Shown here piece after piece: positions 47,562-58,700 of a stretch of DNA of 64,000 nt. Each line of letters opens with the position of its first letter. Position 1 is the first letter of the stretch. A model generated the notes under the pieces. That model was not told the origin of the DNA, made no database searches, and saw only the letters and a list, made by a program, of their open reading frames with translations. Position numbers and translations under genes: made by a program. The stretch lies in the NCBI RefSeq assembly GCF_011745665.1, contig NZ_CP050253.1:2207418-2271417 (forward strand), in the 5' to 3' direction. This DNA comes from Zophobihabitans entericus. Lineage in GTDB: Bacteria > Pseudomonadota > Gammaproteobacteria > Enterobacterales > Orbaceae.

Positions 47562-49889
47562 TCACTTAGGCAAAGCATAAGCAATCACATAATCCCCACG
47601 TTCAGGAGATTGTCTTGCACCACCAGCAGAGATCACGACATATTGACGACCTGTAGCAGGAGAGACATAAGTCATCGGCGTACCCTGACTACCAACCGGC
47701 AGACGAGCTTTCCAGATTTCTGCACCTGTTGTGCTATCAAAAGCACGTAGATAGAAATCTTGTGTACCGGCGAAGAATAATAGACCTGATTTAGTCGCCA
47801 TTGAACCGCCAAGTGTTGGCATACCAATTGGCATTGGCAGATGCATCGGAATACCAAAAACACCTGTATCCATCACAGTACCAACTGGAACCTGCCATGC
47901 AATTTGTTGAGATCTTAAATCGATAGCCGTCATCGTTCCATAAGGCGGAGCCTGACACGGAACACCAATCACTGACATAAAGCGTTTACGCATTGCACCA
48001 AATGGTGTGCCTTCTTGCGGTACAATACCCATCTCAATACCGCTGGCATTTTGTGGGATTTGATCACGCGGAACCATCCAATTAGTTAAACCAATACGCA
48101 TATCATTAACAAACATATAGCCTGTGGTCGGATCAACTGAAACACTTCCCCAGTTCATACCTCCTAAAGAGCCCGGGTACTGCAATGTTTTATTCATTCC
48201 CGGAGGAGTAAATAACCCCTGATATTCAGAGCCAACAAAGTCGATACGACAGAGTAATTGGTCAAATGGTGTAGCTCCCCACATATCAGCTTCTGTTAAA
48301 GTTTCATTACCAATTGATGGCATACCAACAGAATACGGCTGAGTTGCTGAATATCGTTCACCTTCAACATTACCTTGTGGTACCTCAATTTCCTCTACTT
48401 CGGCAATTGGTGTACCTGTCTCACGGTTTAGTAAGAAGATTTCACCCGATTTTGTGGTTTGTACTAAAGCCTTCGTTACGCCACCCTGACCATTTGGAAT
48501 ATCGTACAACAATGGTTGAGAAGGTAAGTCATAATCCCACAAATCGTGATGCACAGTCTGATAAACCCAGTCTACACGACCACTTTGACGATCAAGAGCG
48601 ACAACTGAAGAGTTATGTTTCTCATCTGTCTCAGTACGCTGTGCACCATAGAAATCTGGTGTCGGGTTACCTGTTGCAGCATAGATTTTATCTAAGTCTG
48701 GATCGTATGAAAGGGTTGCCCACACATTAACACTGGAACGGGTATAAACACCATCAGCAGGCAGATTAGTTGTTGCTTCATTACCCGGATCCCATGCCCA
48801 CATTTGTTGACCTGTGATCACATTAAAAGCTCGTACAACACCACCTGGTTCATCGGTTGAGAAGTTATCTGCCACGCGTCCACCGATCACAATCATGTCT
48901 TTAGCCACAAGCGGAGCAGCAGTTGGCTCATAATAACCTGGTTTGATTTCTCCCATATGCTTGGTTAAATCGACCACTCCATGGTCACCAAAGCTTTCAA
49001 TTAACTCACCAGTTTTGCTATCTAGCGCCACTAAACGAGCATCAATCGTATTCATAATAATACGGCTGGTTGTGGCATCTTCATAGTAACTAAGACCACG
49101 ACAACGCTGCCAGTTGGGTGCTGTGGCATGTGGGTCATACTTCCAGCGCTGTTCACCGGTATCAGCATCAACAGCGTAGACAATATTGGTTGCTGTACAT
49201 AGATAAACAGTATCTTTAATTTGCAGAGGAGTACTTTGATCTTCCGCACCAGAACCATTACTTTGTGGAATATCACCAGTACGGAATGTCCAGGCGACTT
49301 CTAACTGATTAATATTATTTTTGGTGATTTGTTCAGCACCGGAAAAACGTGTGCCTTTGGTGGTATTAGCATATTGCTGCCAGTCAGTTGGTAAATCCTT
49401 TTGTGCTACAGGTAAAATCTCAGGCAGCGCAGAGTTTGGTATGACGTTATGGCGCATAAAGCCAAGGCCTACTGAAATCACCAGTAGCAGGGCAATAATG
49501 CCACCAAGTTTATAACCACCGGCAGATGGTCTTAAAGCAACGGCTTTTCTGAGTGATGGGTAAGCAAAAGCAACCAACATAGCAATTCCGCCAAGGAAGG
49601 CGAGTCTTGATAAGAGTGGCCAGTACTCAAAGCCCACTTCCCAAATTGCCCAGACGATAGTCAGAACATAAGCAATGCCATACAGCCAGGCACCAAAAGG
49701 TTTAAGTTTAAAGAAGTAGTATCCGGCAACAAGCATCGCAATACCCATGATAGCAAAGTACCAGCTGCCACCCAGAGTAATTAAATAAACGCCTGCAATA
49801 GTAAAAAATAGACCGGATAAGATAAGTAATAAGCCAACAATCCAGGCAAATAACTTACCAATGCTACTTAGATTATTATTAATTCCCAT
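47562..49889 (-). CDS. gcd: Membrane-bound PQQ-dependent glucose dehydrogenase
   Basis: 775-aa quinoprotein (E. coli Gcd is 796 aa). Five N-terminal TM helices (residues about 10-145) anchor it to the inner membrane. The periplasmic eight-bladed PQQ propeller begins near DWQQYANTTKGTRFSGAEQI, contains WAWDPGNEAT, VYQTVHHDLWDYDLPSQP and GSLGGMNWGSVSVDP, and ends GDYVIAYALPK. It oxidises glucose to gluconolactone and feeds electrons to ubiquinone. No pqq biosynthesis genes are in the window, so cofactor may come from elsewhere in the genome or the environment. Confidence 0.93.
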   Translation of the reverse strand: MGINNNLSSIGKLFAWIVGLLLILSGLFFTIAGVYLITLGGSWYFAIMGIAMLVAGYYFFKLKPFGAWLYGIAYVLTIVWAIWEVGFEYWPLLSRLAFLGGIAMLVAFAYPSLRKAVALRPSAGGYKLGGIIALLLVISVGLGFMRHNVIPNSALPEILPVAQKDLPTDWQQYANTTKGTRFSGAEQITKNNINQLEVAWTFRTGDIPQSNGSGAEDQSTPLQIKDTVYLCTATNIVYAVDADTGEQRWKYDPHATAPNWQRCRGLSYYEDATTSRIIMNTIDARLVALDSKTGELIESFGDHGVVDLTKHMGEIKPGYYEPTAAPLVAKDMIVIGGRVADNFSTDEPGGVVRAFNVITGQQMWAWDPGNEATTNLPADGVYTRSSVNVWATLSYDPDLDKIYAATGNPTPDFYGAQRTETDEKHNSSVVALDRQSGRVDWVYQTVHHDLWDYDLPSQPLLYDIPNGQGGVTKALVQTTKSGEIFLLNRETGTPIAEVEEIEVPQGNVEGERYSATQPYSVGMPSIGNETLTEADMWGATPFDQLLCRIDFVGSEYQGLFTPPGMNKTLQYPGSLGGMNWGSVSVDPTTGYMFVNDMRIGLTNWMVPRDQIPQNASGIEMGIVPQEGTPFGAMRKRFMSVIGVPCQAPPYGTMTAIDLRSQQIAWQVPVGTVMDTGVFGIPMHLPMPIGMPTLGGSMATKSGLLFFAGTQDFYLRAFDSTTGAEIWKARLPVGSQGTPMTYVSPATGRQYVVISAGGARQSPERGDYVIAYALPK

Positions 49890-50520
49890 AACGAAACTCC
49901 ATCTCTAATAAAGGAATGATACAAAGTAGTAAGATATTGATAAATCTAGTATGTAAAAAGATATGTAACACTATTTTGTTTGATAAAAATGTCGAATAAA
50001 CAAAATAGTAACTCCTATTCTAGAACTCATACCGTGTAAGTCAACCCGATAAAATACCAATTGAATTAATAAGTTATATTGATTGAAAAATTTTTTTGTG
50101 ACGTGAAGCGTTGTTTTCAGGAGAGTTACGTAGATTTTTGATTCCAAAAGTCACATGATTTTAAGTACTTAATTTGACATATTATTTTTATAAAAAGATA
50201 AAATAAGTATAAGCATCTAAATTTCACACAATAAACACAGGAATATATTCTTAAATATTCAATTACCACCACTCATTTTACTCATCAAAAAATAGAATAG
50301 ACCATTCTGTTTTTATCTTTATATCTGTTGTTAAAAGATATTTCTATTATTTTATCTAGATAAAATAAATTTCATATAAATTAATTAGATAATTTGATAT
50401 ATATCATTATTTTATCTGATATCTATAGACATGGAACCGGTAAATGAATTAGCATAGCAACCAGATAAAATTATCTAAATAATTACAAATATTAATAATA
50501 AATACTTACAGGTTTTATGG
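49890..50520. promoter_or_regulatory. cdiB upstream region with repeated AGATAAAA motifs
   Basis: 631 bp with no gene. AGATAAAA or its complement TTTTATCT occurs at 50196, 50311, 50350 (both strands), 50410 and 50463. One is an 18-bp perfect palindrome ATTTTATCTAGATAAAAT (50349-50366), another AGATAAAATTATCT (50463-50476). The clustering before the CDI operon suggests a regulator-binding array, though AT-rich sequence makes chance copies easier. Confidence 0.45.
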
Positions 50521-52194
50521 ATGAAAATAGCAAAGTTATTAACCTTTGCTGCGTTATTTCCCGTGGCGGCGTTTGCTGTTGAGACGTCATGGAGTGATCA
50601 GCAACTTATTAATCAACAAGAACGACAAAAAGCATTAGAAGAACGCCTTAATGTAAGTGCACCTGATATTAGTTTATTACCTAATATTCCTACATCTCAG
50701 ATTATCAGCTTTCCGGAGGAGTCACCTTGTTTTCAAATTGATCAGGTGATTTTAGAAAAGCGTGATGAGCTGCCGTGGTGGATAACACTCAATAAATTGG
50801 CCAGACAGGCAGAAGGGCATTGTTTAGGTTCTCAGGGGATTAATATCCTTATGACCGAGTTACAAAATAAGCTTGTCGGTCATGGTTATATTACCACTCG
50901 CGTTGTTGCTCCGCCTCAGGATCTCACTCAGGGTCAACTCATTTTAACACTGGTCAAAGGTGTGACTCGCTACGTGTATTACACGCAAGAAAGTGATCCT
51001 TATGCCAAACTGTCCACTGCGATGCCAGTGACAGAAGGGGAAATTTTAGACCTGCGTGATATTGAACAAGGTCTGGAAAATTTACAGCGTTTACCAACCG
51101 TGCGGGCTGAAATGCAACTGATTCCGGGTGATGAACCGGGTGAAACTGATATTGTTATTCACCGTGAACAGTCACGTTTTTGGCGTGTTGGTGCTTCTCT
51201 GGATGATTCAGGGACAAGAGCAACCGGGCGTTATCAGGGCGGACTGACTTTCTATTTAGATAACCCTTTCCAGTTAAGTGATTCTTTTTATGTCTCGGGC
51301 GGGCGAGATATTGATGGTGAAAGGGATCGCTACGGATCATATAACTATCTTTTCCATTATTCTGTACCATTTGGCTACTGGCAATTTAGCACTTCACTGA
51401 GTGGTAATAAATATTATCAAACAGTTGCGGGTATTCCGGTTAATTATGAATATAGCGGTCGTAGCCGTAATGCCAGTTTCCAGTTAAGTCGAGTCTTACA
51501 TCGTGACGAAGCGCAAAAGACTACGTTAACTTATGGTATTAATCTTCGCCAGTCACATAACTATATTAATGATGAAGAAATAGAGATTCAAAAACGTAAA
51601 ACCACCAGCTGGCAGCTAGGTCTGCAACATCGCCATTATATTGGTAATAATACTCTTAATTTAGGTGTGAGTTATCAGCAAGGAGTACGTTGGTTTGCTG
51701 CGCACAAAGCACCGGAAGAGTACATCGATAATGGTACGGCACTTTCACAAATATTTCGTTATAACTTAGGCCTTTCTGTCCCATTTAATCTCTCTGAGGC
51801 TAATTTTCGTTACAACTTAGATATTCAAGGGCAACATACCAGACGTGGTATGTTAACTGCACAGGAGCGTTTTTCAATCGGTGGGCGCTGGAGTGTGCGT
51901 GGATTTGACGGTGAACTTTCTTTATCAGCAGATCGTGGTATTTCTGTCCGTAATGAACTTTCATGGATCTTACCTGAAAATCAGGAACTTTATTTAGGCA
52001 TTGATTATGGGCAGGTTTATGGGAATGCATCGGAATATTTACTTGGAAGACATTTAAGTGGTGCAGCTTTAGGCCTGCGTGGTTCATATTGGGGATTCTA
52101 TTATGATGCCTTTGTCGGGACACCAATTTATAAGCCCGATCTGTTTAAAGCAGATGATGCAACCTTTGGCTTTAATATTAACTGGAGCTACTAA
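50521..52194 (+). CDS. cdiB: CdiB/ShlB-type two-partner secretion transporter
   Basis: 557-aa outer-membrane Omp85-family protein that exports CdiA. Signal peptide ends near residue 19 (PVAAFAV), with the N-terminal plug helix in QQLINQQERQKALEERL. Two POTRA domains run about 65-215 (SPCFQIDQVIL, GHGYITTRVVAPPQDLTQGQ). The 16-strand barrel has the conserved VRGF motif (SVRGFDGELSLS, about 459) and ends NINWSY. Only 2 bp separate its stop from the HlyC-like gene, so they are one operon. Confidence 0.93.
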   Translation: MKIAKLLTFAALFPVAAFAVETSWSDQQLINQQERQKALEERLNVSAPDISLLPNIPTSQIISFPEESPCFQIDQVILEKRDELPWWITLNKLARQAEGHCLGSQGINILMTELQNKLVGHGYITTRVVAPPQDLTQGQLILTLVKGVTRYVYYTQESDPYAKLSTAMPVTEGEILDLRDIEQGLENLQRLPTVRAEMQLIPGDEPGETDIVIHREQSRFWRVGASLDDSGTRATGRYQGGLTFYLDNPFQLSDSFYVSGGRDIDGERDRYGSYNYLFHYSVPFGYWQFSTSLSGNKYYQTVAGIPVNYEYSGRSRNASFQLSRVLHRDEAQKTTLTYGINLRQSHNYINDEEIEIQKRKTTSWQLGLQHRHYIGNNTLNLGVSYQQGVRWFAAHKAPEEYIDNGTALSQIFRYNLGLSVPFNLSEANFRYNLDIQGQHTRRGMLTAQERFSIGGRWSVRGFDGELSLSADRGISVRNELSWILPENQELYLGIDYGQVYGNASEYLLGRHLSGAALGLRGSYWGFYYDAFVGTPIYKPDLFKADDATFGFNINWSY

Positions 52195-52196
52195 CG

Positions 52197-52712
52197 ATGT
52201 CTGAATATCAGGTTATTGCACCACTGTTTTTTAACTCTAAACATAGTGAAGCCGAATGTTTAGGTATTGCTACCTGGCTATGGATGCATTCTGAGAATCA
52301 TAAATATACACCAATTTATGCTTTACCTACTCTAATTTTACCGGCCATTAAAAGACAACAGTTTATTCTGATCATAAAAGATAATAAACCTGTTTGTTAT
52401 ATGAGCTGGGCCAATATGAGTGAAGAGACAGAACAGAAGTATTTACAGGATAAGAGTGCGTTATCGTTAACTGAGTCTGATTGGTATAGCGGTACGCGTA
52501 TGTGGGCTATTGACTGGATTTCTCCTTTTGGTGAAACGCAAAAACTGGCTTCATTCGTTCTTAAAGACATTTTACCTGATTTTTGTTTCAGAGCGCTTTC
52601 TCATCAAGGGAAAAAGAGAGGCTTTCAGATAAAATTTTTCAAAGGTAAACATGTCTCTAAAGTTCAGGCACAACAGTGGCAAATAAATAATCCACTAATA
52701 ATTAATAACTAA
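52197..52712 (+). CDS. cdiC: HlyC-like lysine acyltransferase of the CDI operon (CdiC type)
   Basis: 171-aa toxin-activating acyltransferase. Family motif LGIATWLWMHSENHK supplies the catalytic His35; LPTLILPAIKRQQFILII and SWANMSEETEQKYL follow. RMWAIDWISPFG supplies the catalytic Asp106, so both catalytic residues are intact. Placed between cdiB (2 bp) and cdiA (39 bp). From memory, some enterobacterial CDI operons carry such a cdiC whose product lipidates CdiA to allow delivery; that role is inferred here. No RTX toxin gene is present. Confidence 0.88.
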   Translation: MSEYQVIAPLFFNSKHSEAECLGIATWLWMHSENHKYTPIYALPTLILPAIKRQQFILIIKDNKPVCYMSWANMSEETEQKYLQDKSALSLTESDWYSGTRMWAIDWISPFGETQKLASFVLKDILPDFCFRALSHQGKKRGFQIKFFKGKHVSKVQAQQWQINNPLIINN

Positions 52713-52751
52713 AACAATGACAATTTTAGCAAGGAATAAAAGGAAGTAAGG

Positions 52752-55700
52752 ATGAATAAACATTTTTATCGTGTGGTTTTTAATCGCGCTCGCGGTATGT
52801 TAATGGTGGTGTCTGAACTGGTGCGTAGCCACAGTGGTGAATCACGCAGTAGCCAAAAAGCAGAGGCAACAGAAGGTAAAACGCTGGTAGCTAAACTGAC
52901 ATCAATTAGTTTTTTAACTTATTTATCCTTAGGACTCCTGACTGTTACCTTACCGGCACAGGCGACAACGATTCGCGTTGACCCAAACGCGGATAAAACT
53001 CAGCGCCCAACCGTGATTGAAAGTGCCAATGGTACAACACAAATCAATATTCAGACTCCAAACAGTAATGGCTTATCCCATAACCGCTATACTCAGTTTG
53101 ATGTGTCAGACAAAGGGGTTATTTTAAATAACTCCAATAACTCATCAAATACTCAGCTGGGTGGCTGGATTAAGGGGAATGAGTTCTTAGGTGCCACAGG
53201 TGGCGCTAAAATTATCTTAAATGAAGTTAATACTAAAAATCCAAGTCAGATAGCCGGCTATATTGAAGTGGCAGGTCAGCGCGCTCAGGTCATTATTGCC
53301 AATGCAGCAGGAATTACCTGTAATGGCTGTGGATTTATTAACGCCAGTCGCGGCACCCTGACAACCGGTAAACCGATTATTGAAAACGGCCAACTTAAAG
53401 GTTATGAAGTGAGTCAAGGTCATATTGCCATTGAAGGTAAAGGGCTGGATAGCACGCGTCAGGATTATACCGACCTGATAGCCAGAACAGTGTCAATTAA
53501 CTCCAGTATTCATGCCAATAACTTAAATGTCGTCACCGGACGTAACAGAGTGAGTGCTGATGCCCAGCAAGTCACTAAACTGGCTGATGATGGTTCAGCC
53601 GTGCCTGTTGTAGCACTGGACGTGTCTGCACTTGGCGGTATGTATGCTGGTAAGATTCAGATGATAGGGACAGAAGGTGGTGTTGGTGTCCGTAATGCCG
53701 GCAGCATTGGGGCCAGTGCGGGTAGTGTCACGATTTCTGCTGACGGACGAATTGAGAATAACGCCAAAATTTATGCCTCAGAAAATATAAATATTCAAAA
53801 TAATCAAAGCACTATAAATAACGGTGAAATATCATCACAAAAGGGCTCAACCACAATTAATACCAAAGGTGAGCTGGTTAATAATGACAAGATTATTAGC
53901 CAGAATCAGCTGACGGTTACGGCTAAAGGAAATATTACCAATACAGGTTCAATGGGAACTATTGAGGGTAAAGCTGATATAAATAGTCAGGCAAATATTA
54001 TCAATAGTGGAGAGCTATCATCTGAAAAAGGTGATCTGGTTATTCATGCCAATAATAACCTGACAAATACCGGTAAAATTTTTGCGGATAATAAAGCTCA
54101 AATCAATGCCGGTAATGAACTGAATAATCAGGGAACAGGGTCGATTGTTGCTGATCATATTCGTCTGCAAGCCATAACGATTAATAATGTGGCTAAAGAC
54201 GATATTGCACCAGCTATTGCAGCACGCGCGCAGTTAGATATAGCAGCGCATACCATTAATAACGTCGGACATGCACTTATCTATAGTGATGGTGACATCA
54301 ATATTGGTGGTCAGTTAGCGGATGAAAGTGGTGTGACTGGTCAGGCAGAAGAACTGAATAATCACAGCAGTAATATTGAAGCTGCTGATAATATCCAGTT
54401 ATCAGTAAACAAAATTAATAATATCAATGACCATTTTGAAGTTGAAATTCAGGAAGTATCCAGAGAAAACATTATTGAATATCAACATGAAGGCTCTTAT
54501 AAACGTTACTCACCAAGTGAAGTCTATTTCACACATGGTGAAGTAGACTATATGTGTATAAGAAGTACAGGTTCATGTAACGATTACTTCTATAAATATG
54601 TTTATGAACGAGTGATTGAAGAGACCGTTATCACTCAAACAGATCCGGCAAAAATTATTGCAGGTAAAGATATTACCATCAAGGCAGATCACCTGTTAAA
54701 TGATAAGAGCCAAATTATTGCGGGTAATACGCTGACTATTAATGCGAATTCGATTGAGAATATTGAAGTTCCTGGACAGCGTTATATTAAAGATAACGGA
54801 ACGGCTATTTATTACTACCGAATCCACGAAAAAGGCTCGGACAGTCAGGGTACCAGTTACTCAACCTACCGACCGACAAAAGTTGAAGATATCACGTTGA
54901 GACCTTCTGAATTAAAGTCTGAAACGATCGTCAGTGAAAGCGGTAAAGATCGTCATGATAATGTGATTTCATTAGATAATCCAGAGGTGACTTTACCGCC
55001 ACCAAATAGTTTATTTCAGGTTAATCCGGATCCTCAAGGTAAATATCTGATTGAAACAGATTCACGCTTTACTAATCGTAGCGAGTGGCTGGGCAGTGAT
55101 TATATGCTGACGCTACTGAAACAAGATCCAGATAATATTCAAAAGCGCTTGGGTGATGGCTACTATGAGCAAAAACTGGTTCGTGAACAAATTATTGAAC
55201 TAACTGGGCAACGTTATCTGGGCGATTACACCTCTGACTTAGAACAATATAAAGCCTTAATGGATGCGGGTGTTGAGTTTGCTCAGGAACATAATCTCAG
55301 TATTGGTATTGCACTAACAGCAGAACAAATGAAGGCGCTTACCTCAGATATTGTCTGGATGGTCAGTAAAACGGTCACCTTAGCAGACGGGAGTCAGCAA
55401 CAAGTACTTGTGCCTCAGGTTTATGCCGTTGTGAAACAAGGTGATTTAAATGGTAGTGGCGCACTCCTTGCCGGACGCGATATTGATTTGAGTGTCAGTG
55501 GTGATATCAATAATCAGGGACGTATTATTGCCGGTAACGAGATTAATATTACTGCTGAGAATATTAGCAATGGTAAAGGCGGTAATATTCAGGGCAGTGA
55601 CATCTCTTTAACTGCACAGCAGGATATTAATAATATTGGTGGCCACATTAGTGCTAATGAAAGCTTAAGCTTAACGGCTGGCCGTGATATTACGATTAGC

Positions 55701-58700
55701 TCAACCATTAATAAAACTGAAGTAAGAGATGGTGATAACTCCTTTGTACAGAATACTATAGGTAGTGTTGGCTCGTTGTCTGTCAATAATGATGGTGGAC
55801 AGATGTCAATTAACGCTGGCCGTGATGTAAATCTTAATGCTGCGCAAATCACCGCTAATGGCCAGGAAAGTCAGATTGCCATTGAAGCTGGCAATAACGT
55901 CAATCTTGGTGTTGTTGAAACCACAACCGGGCAAGCAGTCTATTTTGATAGCGACAATTACACCAAACAAACCATTACCACAGAAGTCGGTAGCGCCATT
56001 TTAGGTAATGGTGATATTTCCATTAAATCTGGTAACGACGTTGCGATTAAAGGTGCACAAATCAGTGCGCAAGACACACTAGACATTCAGGCTAAAAATG
56101 ATCTGACGATTGAAGAAGCTCGTCAGCATATTGTTTATGAAGATCACACTAAAACAGAAGATCATAGCGGTGGTGGAACTTCACAAACGATCAATATGCA
56201 CACTGAGCTTGATCATAATTTAGCACTGGGTAGTCAGCTAAGTGGTGGAGAGGTTAACCTGTCCGCGGGTCGCGATATGCTGGTACAAGGCAGTCAGGTA
56301 GTGAGTGAAACAGCAACCAACCTTGACGCCGGACGTGACATTACGATTACTGCAGCGGAGGAGCGTTTCACTGATAATCACTTTGAAAGTAAAGAAAAGT
56401 CTGGCTTTATGAGCGGTGGCGGACTTGGTTTTACTTATGGCACATTCAAAGAGTCTACAGATCAAAATGAAGTCGAAAAAAGCTATCTTGGCAGTATGCT
56501 AGGTAGTACAGAAGGTAGTGTAAATATCAATGCTGGCCGTGATGTTGCAGTACGTGGTAGTGAAATTATCGCTAAAGAAGATATTGCTGTAAATGCGGAA
56601 AATATCACTATTGAGTCACTGGACGCGACAACGCGTTATCAGGAACAGTATGAGATGGAAAAAACCGGGATTACGGTTGCGATCACAGGAACTGCATCTG
56701 ATGTTTATAATGCGGGCCAAGCCGCACGCAATGCGCATGATCGTGGTAACTCAACCATTTCTGCTTTGAATGATATTAAAGCGGGACTGACCACCATTAA
56801 TGCCGGACTTGATGTGGCTATGTCAGCACAAGAGAATAATCCACAAGGAAATGGTGCATCAATTGGTGTGAGTGCTTCAGTTGGTACTGAGCGTACAGAG
56901 CGTACTATAAATGAAGAAAGCCACAACGTAGTCGGTTCTGGTCTGTCAGCAGGTAATAATATTACCTTAAATGCCAGAGGTAATGAGGCTGGAGAAGGCG
57001 GTGATATTCTTATTAAAGGCAGTGAAGTCAGAGCGGGCAATGATATTAATCTGAGTGCTGCTAATGATGTTAATGTCATTGGTGATGTCAATACCCAGCA
57101 CCGCGACATGGACGAGAAGAGTAGCAGTGCGAGCATTGGTGTGGGTGTTAGTGTAGGAGCTAATACCGGCTGGACTATCAGCGGCAATGCCAACTTTAGC
57201 CGTGAACGTGAAAACATGGACGGTTCAGCCTGGACAGAAAGTGTCATTGATGCGGGTAATAATCTCAATATTACGACCGGTCGTGATATGAATATCATTG
57301 GTGGTATTGTTAAAGGCGATACTGTCACCGCAGATATTGGTAATAACCTGAATATTGCCTCACTGCAAGACACCGATAACTACGATTACGATAAAATCAG
57401 TGGCTCCATCAGCGGGAGCTTTGGACCAAGTTCTGGTGCTGGCGGAAACATCAGCCTGTCCCAAACCGAGATGGAAAGTAACTGGTCAAGTGTCACAGAC
57501 CAGTCGGGTATTTATGCAGGTAGCGGTGGGTTTGATATCCGGGTAGAGAACAATACCGACCTGAAAGGTGCGGTGATTGCCTCAGAAGCCAAAGATAAGA
57601 GTGATAACGTCTTAGATACTGGTACTATTAGTTTTAGCGATATCGAAAATAAAGCGGATTATAACGTTGACCATGTCTCGGTCAATATTGGGACTAATGG
57701 CGGGCTTATCCCATCGGCAGGCGCACCGACAACCTATGAAAACAGTGACAGCGCCTCCAGCACCACTCACTCAGCGGTCGAAGAAGGCACTTTAATTGTC
57801 CGTGATGAAGATAAACAAAAACAGGATGTGAACGAGTTAAGTCGCGATACTGAAAATGCCAATAACTCGCTGGGACAAATCTTTGATAAACAGAAAGAGC
57901 AGGACAGAATGGATACGCTTGATCTGTTGAATGATATTGCCGCACTCGCTAAAGATAGTCTGAATAAAGTGGATATGAATACCGCTTTATCGGATTACAA
58001 TAATTTATCTGAGGATGAAAAAAGTCAGATAAAATTTGATGAATATTATAAAAATCGTCAGGAGAATGGTGAAACAGTCGGCGGAATGGGCAGCAGTGCC
58101 AATAAAGCGATTGATTCGGTTATCTCTATAGTAACGGGTTTAATTACCGGTGATGTGACTGGAGGACTGGCTGGAGCCAGTGCACCGTGGTTGGCTGAGC
58201 AGATTAAGAAAGCAACCACCACTTATGGTTCTGATGGTAAGCCTGTTGTGGATATGGAAGCGAATTTACTTGCTCACACCATACTGGGCGCTGTTGTTGC
58301 TGAGTTACAAGGCAATTCAGGCTTAGCAGGTGGTGCCGGAGCCCTGACCGGGGAGGCAGCCGCAGCTCTGATCATTAAAGAGTTATATGGTAACAGAGAT
58401 GTTTCAGATTTAAGTGAAGCTGAAAAACAAAATATTAGCTCATTAGCTCAACTGGCAGCAGGTTTAGCTGCGGCAGCGGGAAGTGGTGGTGATGTAGGGG
58501 ATATTGGTACAGCTGTTGCTGGAAGTAAAAATGCGGTGGAAAATAATAAGCTTTCACCTACGCAAAAATCAGAATTAGAAAAAGAAATTGCTGCTTGTGG
58601 TAGTGATTGGACATGTAACTTAAAAACTCAATTGAAATGGGCAAATATCAATCTACAACAAGACAATGCGTATGTTGATGGTCTAATTGTGGGATGGGGA

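Noticed and set aside
50521-52712. Haemolysin (ShlB/ShlA-type) locus
   Set aside because: The partner is 2237 aa with a VENN boundary, a variable toxin end, an immunity gene and orphan modules, which define CDI and not a pore-forming haemolysin.
56705-57373. 222-codon antisense frame within cdiA
   Set aside because: Shadow of the repetitive cdiA coding sequence; low-complexity composition and no start signals.
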